Assembly: GCF_006539185.1 (NCBI RefSeq)
Contig: NZ_BJMN01000023.1
Location: forward strand, 1-64,000
Direction: 5' to 3'
Length of the DNA stretch: 64,000 nt
From: Streptomyces gardneri
Lineage (GTDB): Bacteria; Actinomycetota; Actinomycetes; Streptomycetales; Streptomycetaceae
Part shown: positions 59,906 to 64,000 of the stretch, one piece after another
Layout: the number at the start of each line of letters is the position of its first letter
Numbering within the stretch: position 1 is the first letter of the stretch
Program-made: the position numbers and the translations under genes
The notes under the pieces: generated by a model
The model's input: the letters and a program-made list of their open reading frames with translations, nothing else
Told to the model about the DNA's origin: nothing
Databases searched by the model: none

Positions 59906-61333
59906 ATGCTCAGACGCCATCTCCACCGCGGACACCGGTCTCCGGCGCTCCCCGCCGTGCTCGCGGCCCTGGTCGCGTTGGCGGCGATGCTCGTCGTCGG
60001 CCCGGCCCACGCCGCCACCAGCGGCGCCTTACGCGGTGCCGGCTCCGGCCGGTGTCTCGATGTGCCGGGCGCCGGCCAGACCGACGGCACGAACCTGCAG
60101 ATCTGGGACTGCCACGGCGGGACCAACCAGCGGTGGACGTCGACGGACGACAACCGGCTGACCGTGTACGGCGACAAGTGCCTGGATGTTCCGGGCCACG
60201 CCACCACGGCCGGGACCCGGCCGGTGATCTGGAGCTGCAACGGCGGTACGAACCAGCAGTGGCGGGTCAACGCCGACGGCACGATCGTCGCCGTGGAGTC
60301 CGGGCTGTGCCTGGACGTGTCGGGCGGCGGCACGGCCAACGGCACCGGGGTGCAGCTGTGGAACTGCAACGGCGGCGACAACCAGAAGTGGACCGGCCTG
60401 TCCGGGCCGGGCAACACGTGTGCTCTTCCGTCGACGTACCGCTGGACCTCGACAGGTCCGCTGGCGCAGCCGGCGCACGGGTGGGTCGCGCTGAAGGACT
60501 TCACCACCGTGCCGTACAACGGCCAGAACCTGGTCTACGCGACCACCTCCGACGGTTCGTCGTGGGGCACGATGGCGTTCCGTCCCTTCACGAACTGGTC
60601 GGACATGGCGACGACCCCCCAGACCGGGATGAACCAGGGATTGGCGGTGGCGCCCAAACTGTTCTACTTCGCGCCCAAGAACATCTGGGTACTGGCCTCG
60701 AACGGGTGGGGTACCGCCTGGCCCTTCACCTACCGCACATCCAGCGACCCCACCGATCCCAACGGCTGGTCCGCCCCGCAGCCGCTGTTCACCGGCAGCC
60801 TCCCCGAGTCCGCCCCCATCGACCCGACCCTGATCGCCGACGACCAGAACATGCACCTGTTCTTCGCCGATGACAACGGCAAGATCTACAAGTCGACCAT
60901 GCCGATCGGGAACTTCCCGGGCAACTTCGGCTCGTCGTCCACGACGGTCATGAGCGACACGGCGAAGAACCTGTTCGAAGGGCCGGAGGTCTACAAGCTC
61001 CAGGGCCGGAACCAGTACCTCATGATCGTCGAGGCGCGGGGTGCGAACGAGCACCGCTTCTTCCGCTCGTTCACCGCCTCAAGCCTGAACGGCCCGTGGA
61101 CCGTCCAGGCCGGCACCGAGAGCAGCCCCTTCGCGGGCAAGGCCAACAGCGGTGCCACCTGGACCAACGACATCAGCCACGGTGACCTGGTCCGCGTCAA
61201 CGCCGACCAGACCATGACCGTCGACCCCTGCAACCTGCAGTTCCTCTACCAGGGCTACGACCCCGCCACACCGCAGGGCATCCCTTACCAGCGACTGCCG
61301 TACCGGCCGGGCCTGCTCACCCTGCAGCGCTGA
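59906..61333 (+). CDS. Secreted CBM13-GH62 arabinofuranosidase
   Basis: A 475-residue exported enzyme that removes arabinofuranose from arabinoxylan. The signal peptide (ALPAVLAALVALAAMLVVG, cleavage near AHAAT) is followed by a CBM13 trefoil with three repeats (NQRW, NQQW and NQKW; residues about 38-165) and a GH62 domain (about 172-475). The GH62 domain has the Asp of LKDFT, the Asp of PIDPTLIADD and the Glu of EGPEVYK in the family's catalytic places. Layout and sequence closely match the C-terminal two thirds of the GH10-CBM13-GH62 protein at 48908, so the two are paralogues. It heads an operon with GH27 and SGNH genes. Confidence 0.94.
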   Translation: MLRRHLHRGHRSPALPAVLAALVALAAMLVVGPAHAATSGALRGAGSGRCLDVPGAGQTDGTNLQIWDCHGGTNQRWTSTDDNRLTVYGDKCLDVPGHATTAGTRPVIWSCNGGTNQQWRVNADGTIVAVESGLCLDVSGGGTANGTGVQLWNCNGGDNQKWTGLSGPGNTCALPSTYRWTSTGPLAQPAHGWVALKDFTTVPYNGQNLVYATTSDGSSWGTMAFRPFTNWSDMATTPQTGMNQGLAVAPKLFYFAPKNIWVLASNGWGTAWPFTYRTSSDPTDPNGWSAPQPLFTGSLPESAPIDPTLIADDQNMHLFFADDNGKIYKSTMPIGNFPGNFGSSSTTVMSDTAKNLFEGPEVYKLQGRNQYLMIVEARGANEHRFFRSFTASSLNGPWTVQAGTESSPFAGKANSGATWTNDISHGDLVRVNADQTMTVDPCNLQFLYQGYDPATPQGIPYQRLPYRPGLLTLQR

Positions 61334-61430
61334 CTCGCGCGCCTGGTCAGCAGCACACTGCCCCACTTCCTCCCCCCACCGATCCGGCCCGCGCAGCGGC
61401 TTGCGCTGCGCAGGCCAGGAAGGAATCCTG

Positions 61431-63077
61431 ATGGCTCCCCCGCACCGACGGTTATGGCGTCTCCTCGCGGCCACCGCGCTGACGCTCACCGCCTGCGTCA
61501 CCGCCTCCGCCCACACGACCGCCGAGGCCGCGCCGGGCAGCCCGGCGCTCACGCCGCCGATGGGCTGGAACAGCTGGAACAGCTTCGGATGCGGGATCAC
61601 CGAGGCGCAGGTCCGCCAGGCCGCCGACACGATGGTGTCCTCGGGTATGAAGGACGCCGGTTACCAGTACGTCGTCGTCGACGACTGCTGGTTCGACCCG
61701 CAGCGTGACGCGGCGGGCAACCTGCGGGCCAACCCGACCACGTTCGCCAGTGGCATGAAGGCGCTCGGGGACTACATCCACGGCAAGGGCCTGAAGTTCG
61801 GCATCTACCAGGCGCCCAACGAGCGCACGTGCGCGCAGGGCGTGGGGACGTACCCGGGCGCCACGGGCAGCAAGGGGCACGAGGCCCAGGACGCCGCCAC
61901 GTTCGCCTCATGGGGCGTGGACTACCTCAAGTACGACTGGTGCTCCGGCAGCGGCACGCTCGGCGAGCAGGTCGATCGGTTCACCCTCATGCGCGACGCC
62001 CTGCGCGCCACCGGCCGGCCGATCGTCTACAGCATCAACCCCAACAGCTTCCACGCCCCCACCGGCGACAAGTTCGACTGGGGCGAGGTCGCCGACCTGT
62101 GGCGGACGACCGAGGACCTGCTCGACATCTGGCAGAACGACAACACCAACAGCTATCCGATGGGCGTGGGCAACGTCCTGGACATCACCGCGCCGCTGGC
62201 CGCGCAGTCCGGCCCCGGACACTGGAACGACCCCGACATGCTGGTCGTCGGCCGCCCCGGCCTGTCACTGACCGAGTCCCGCACCCACTTCGCCCTGTGG
62301 TCGCTGATGGGCGCCCCGCTCATGGCCGGCAACGACATCCGTACGATGTCCGCCGACGTGAGCGCCATCCTGCGCAACCCGCGTCTCCTCGCGGTGAACC
62401 AGGACTCGCTGGGTGCGGGCGGGCGCAGGGTGCGCGACGACGGCGGCACCGAGGTGTTCGCCAAGCCCCTGGCCGACGGCTCGGTCGCCGTGGGCCTGTT
62501 CAACCGGGGAGGGAGCACCGCGACCGTCACCGCCACGGCCGCACAAGTCGGCCTCACCGGCCAGTCGTTCGCCCTCACCGACCTGTGGACCGGCGGCACG
62601 TCGAGCACCTCCGGCCAGATCTCCGCGAGCGTACCCGCGCACGGCGTCGCCGTGTTCAAGATGACCGGGGGGAGCCCGCTGGCCGCCACCACCGCACGCC
62701 TGCGCGGCACCGGATCAGGCCGATGCCTGGACGTGGACCGCGCCTCCACCGCGGCCGGGACGCAGGCGCTGATCTGGGACTGCCACACCGCCGCCAACCA
62801 ACTCTGGACCACGTGGGCCGGAGGCGAGATCCGCGTCTACGGCGACAAGTGCCTGGACGCCTCCGGCCAGGGCACCGCCAACGGCACGCGGGTCGTCATC
62901 TGGCCCTGCAACGGCCAGAACAACCAGAAATGGACCGCGCAAGCCGACGGGTCGATGCGCAACGTCCACGCCGGCCTGTGCCTCGACGCGAACGGGGCCG
63001 GCACCGCCAACGGGACCCCCGTCGTCCTCTGGACCTGCAACGGCCAGAGCAACCAGAAGTGGACCACGCTCCCGTGA
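61431..63077 (+). CDS. GH27 alpha-galactosidase / beta-L-arabinopyranosidase with CBM13
   Basis: A 548-residue secreted glycosidase. The start has an LTAC lipobox-like site (Cys22), so it may be a lipoprotein; an ordinary Sec cleavage near EAAPG is the alternative. The GH27 barrel reads TPPMGWNSWNSFGC, VVVDDCWFDP, the nucleophile Asp169 in YLKYDWC and the acid Asp229 in WRTTEDL. A beta-sandwich follows, then a C-terminal CBM13 (about 430-548; NQKW repeats). In Streptomyces such GH27-CBM13 enzymes include both alpha-galactosidases and beta-L-arabinopyranosidases; I cannot decide which. AAGGAA precedes the ATG, 97 bp after the GH62 gene. Confidence 0.9.
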   Translation: MAPPHRRLWRLLAATALTLTACVTASAHTTAEAAPGSPALTPPMGWNSWNSFGCGITEAQVRQAADTMVSSGMKDAGYQYVVVDDCWFDPQRDAAGNLRANPTTFASGMKALGDYIHGKGLKFGIYQAPNERTCAQGVGTYPGATGSKGHEAQDAATFASWGVDYLKYDWCSGSGTLGEQVDRFTLMRDALRATGRPIVYSINPNSFHAPTGDKFDWGEVADLWRTTEDLLDIWQNDNTNSYPMGVGNVLDITAPLAAQSGPGHWNDPDMLVVGRPGLSLTESRTHFALWSLMGAPLMAGNDIRTMSADVSAILRNPRLLAVNQDSLGAGGRRVRDDGGTEVFAKPLADGSVAVGLFNRGGSTATVTATAAQVGLTGQSFALTDLWTGGTSSTSGQISASVPAHGVAVFKMTGGSPLAATTARLRGTGSGRCLDVDRASTAAGTQALIWDCHTAANQLWTTWAGGEIRVYGDKCLDASGQGTANGTRVVIWPCNGQNNQKWTAQADGSMRNVHAGLCLDANGAGTANGTPVVLWTCNGQSNQKWTTLP

Positions 63078-63103
63078 CGCGCCACCCCGAGAAAGGGAAC
63101 CCC

Positions 63104-64000
63104 GTGAGAAGGTCCTGGATCCGCCCCCTGGTCGCGCTCCTCGCGGCCGCGCTCGCGGTGACAGCGGCAGGGGCGGCCCCCGCCTCCGCCGCCTCCGACA
63201 CTCCCTTGCGGGTCATGCCGTTGGGCGACTCGATCACCTGGGGCGTGGGCAGCGGTACGGGCAACGGCTACCGGGGGCCGCTGTGGGACAAGCTCGCGGC
63301 GGACGGCCACCCGGTGGACTTCGTGGGCACGGGACGGGCCGGTTCGATGTCCGACCCCGACAACGAAGGCCACTCCGGCTACCTGATCGAGCAGATCGCC
63401 GCCCTCACCGACGCCTCGCTCACCCGCTACCGACCCAACGTCGTGACGCTGCACATCGGCACCAACGACCTCGACAGATCCCACCAGGTCTCCACCGCCA
63501 CCGCCAGGCTGAAGTCACTGGTCGGCCAGATCACCGCCGCCGCCCCCGACGCCACCGTCCTCGTGGCCTCCCTGGTCGTGTCCACCAGCGGCTCGGAGGA
63601 GCAGTACCGTGCCGCGTACAACCAGGCCATCCCCCAGATCGTGAGGGACGCACAGGCCGCGGGCAAGCGCGTCGCGTACGTCGACATGAGCAGCCTGACC
63701 ACGGCCGACCTGGCCGACGCCCTGCACCCCAACGACGCGGGCTACCGGAAGATGGCCGACGCCTTCCACCGCGGTGTCCAGGCCGCGGACAGCGCCGGCT
63801 GGCTGAGGAACCCCGCCCCCGCCCCCACACGCGTACAGTCCGGCATCGCCGGCAAGTGCCTGGACGTCAGCGGCGCCGGCACCGCTGACGGGACCGCCGT
63901 CCAGACATGGAGCTGTGGCGGCGGTGCCAGCCAGGTCTGGTCCGCCTACACCGACGGCACCCTGCGCTCCATGGGCAAGTGCCTCGACGCCGCCGGCTGG
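63104..64000 (+). CDS. Secreted SGNH/GDSL esterase with CBM13 (3' end outside the window)
   Basis: A frame open from the GTG at 63104 (GAAAGGGA upstream) to the window edge, 299 codons. A signal peptide (RPLVALLAAALAVTAAGAA, cleavage near ASAAS) is followed by an SGNH hydrolase: block I LPGDSIT-type GDSITWG with Ser43, the HIGTNDL Asn block and the closing DALHPNDAGY with the Asp-His pair. A CBM13 then begins (SGIAGKCLDVSGAGTADGT) and is cut off. Such enzymes deacetylate xylan or other acetylated glycans. It starts 26 bp after the GH27 stop, so it is the third gene of the hemicellulose operon. Confidence 0.9.
   Translation, partial: MRRSWIRPLVALLAAALAVTAAGAAPASAASDTPLRVMPLGDSITWGVGSGTGNGYRGPLWDKLAADGHPVDFVGTGRAGSMSDPDNEGHSGYLIEQIAALTDASLTRYRPNVVTLHIGTNDLDRSHQVSTATARLKSLVGQITAAAPDATVLVASLVVSTSGSEEQYRAAYNQAIPQIVRDAQAAGKRVAYVDMSSLTTADLADALHPNDAGYRKMADAFHRGVQAADSAGWLRNPAPAPTRVQSGIAGKCLDVSGAGTADGTAVQTWSCGGGASQVWSAYTDGTLRSMGKCLDAAGW

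Overview
This window is high-GC actinobacterial DNA, almost certainly from a Streptomyces chromosome. The evidence is G/C-rich third codon positions, many GTG and TTG starts, ATGA/GTGA overlaps, and typical families: DUF3040, PucR, double-domain Lrp, FGE-type sulfatase maturation, GH62/GH74/CBM13 secreted enzymes and DM13. All calls come from reading the sequence; no database search was run.

1-18.4 kb is a membrane and ion-homeostasis region. It holds three SPFH/NfeD modules: (i) the start of a flotillin at the left edge with a frameshifted NfeD partner; (ii) a YqiJ-like protein, a YqiK-type flotillin, a 1621-residue AAA ATPase and a small zinc-ribbon protein (8951-16762); (iii) an NfeD-stomatin pair (16905-18398). 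Between them lie an alpha/beta hydrolase, a KtrB/KtrA potassium system, small membrane proteins, a MarR-controlled ABC exporter with a probable leaderless promoter, DUF3040 and PucR.

18.8-22.8 kb has an alanine/glycine symporter gene broken by an internal deletion, nhaA with a coupled small membrane protein, and a DM13 protein.

22.8-55.4 kb is bracketed by two diverged direct repeats of about 450 bp (about 23061-23510 and 54844-55290). Each carries a corA 3'-end ghost and pairs of TGGGGAG boxes 11 bp apart. Inside are: a sulfatase module (PadR regulator, formylglycine-generating enzyme, two cytoplasmic sulfatases, MFS transporter); an Lrp-type regulator divergent from an M20 amidohydrolase/MHS transporter/esterase operon; a secreted CBM3-GH16 protein; a two-component system; a stretch of decayed genes (39.2-41.6 kb); a DUF418 membrane protein; a TerD protein; an ABC exporter; and a hemicellulose operon (GH10-CBM13-GH62 fusion, GH74). 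Next to that operon is a transmembrane sigma factor with an external AbfB (arabinose-binding) domain. Decayed DNA, including pirin and TetR ghosts, lies next to the right-hand repeat.

55.9-64 kb has a MatC-type transporter and a PrpF-family isomerase divergent from a LysR regulator, then a second hemicellulose operon running off the right edge (CBM13-GH62, GH27-CBM13, SGNH esterase-CBM13). The two glycanase blocks together could attack arabinoxylan, xyloglucan and galactosylated or arabinosylated side chains. The membrane sigma factor is the obvious candidate sensor, but this link is inference.
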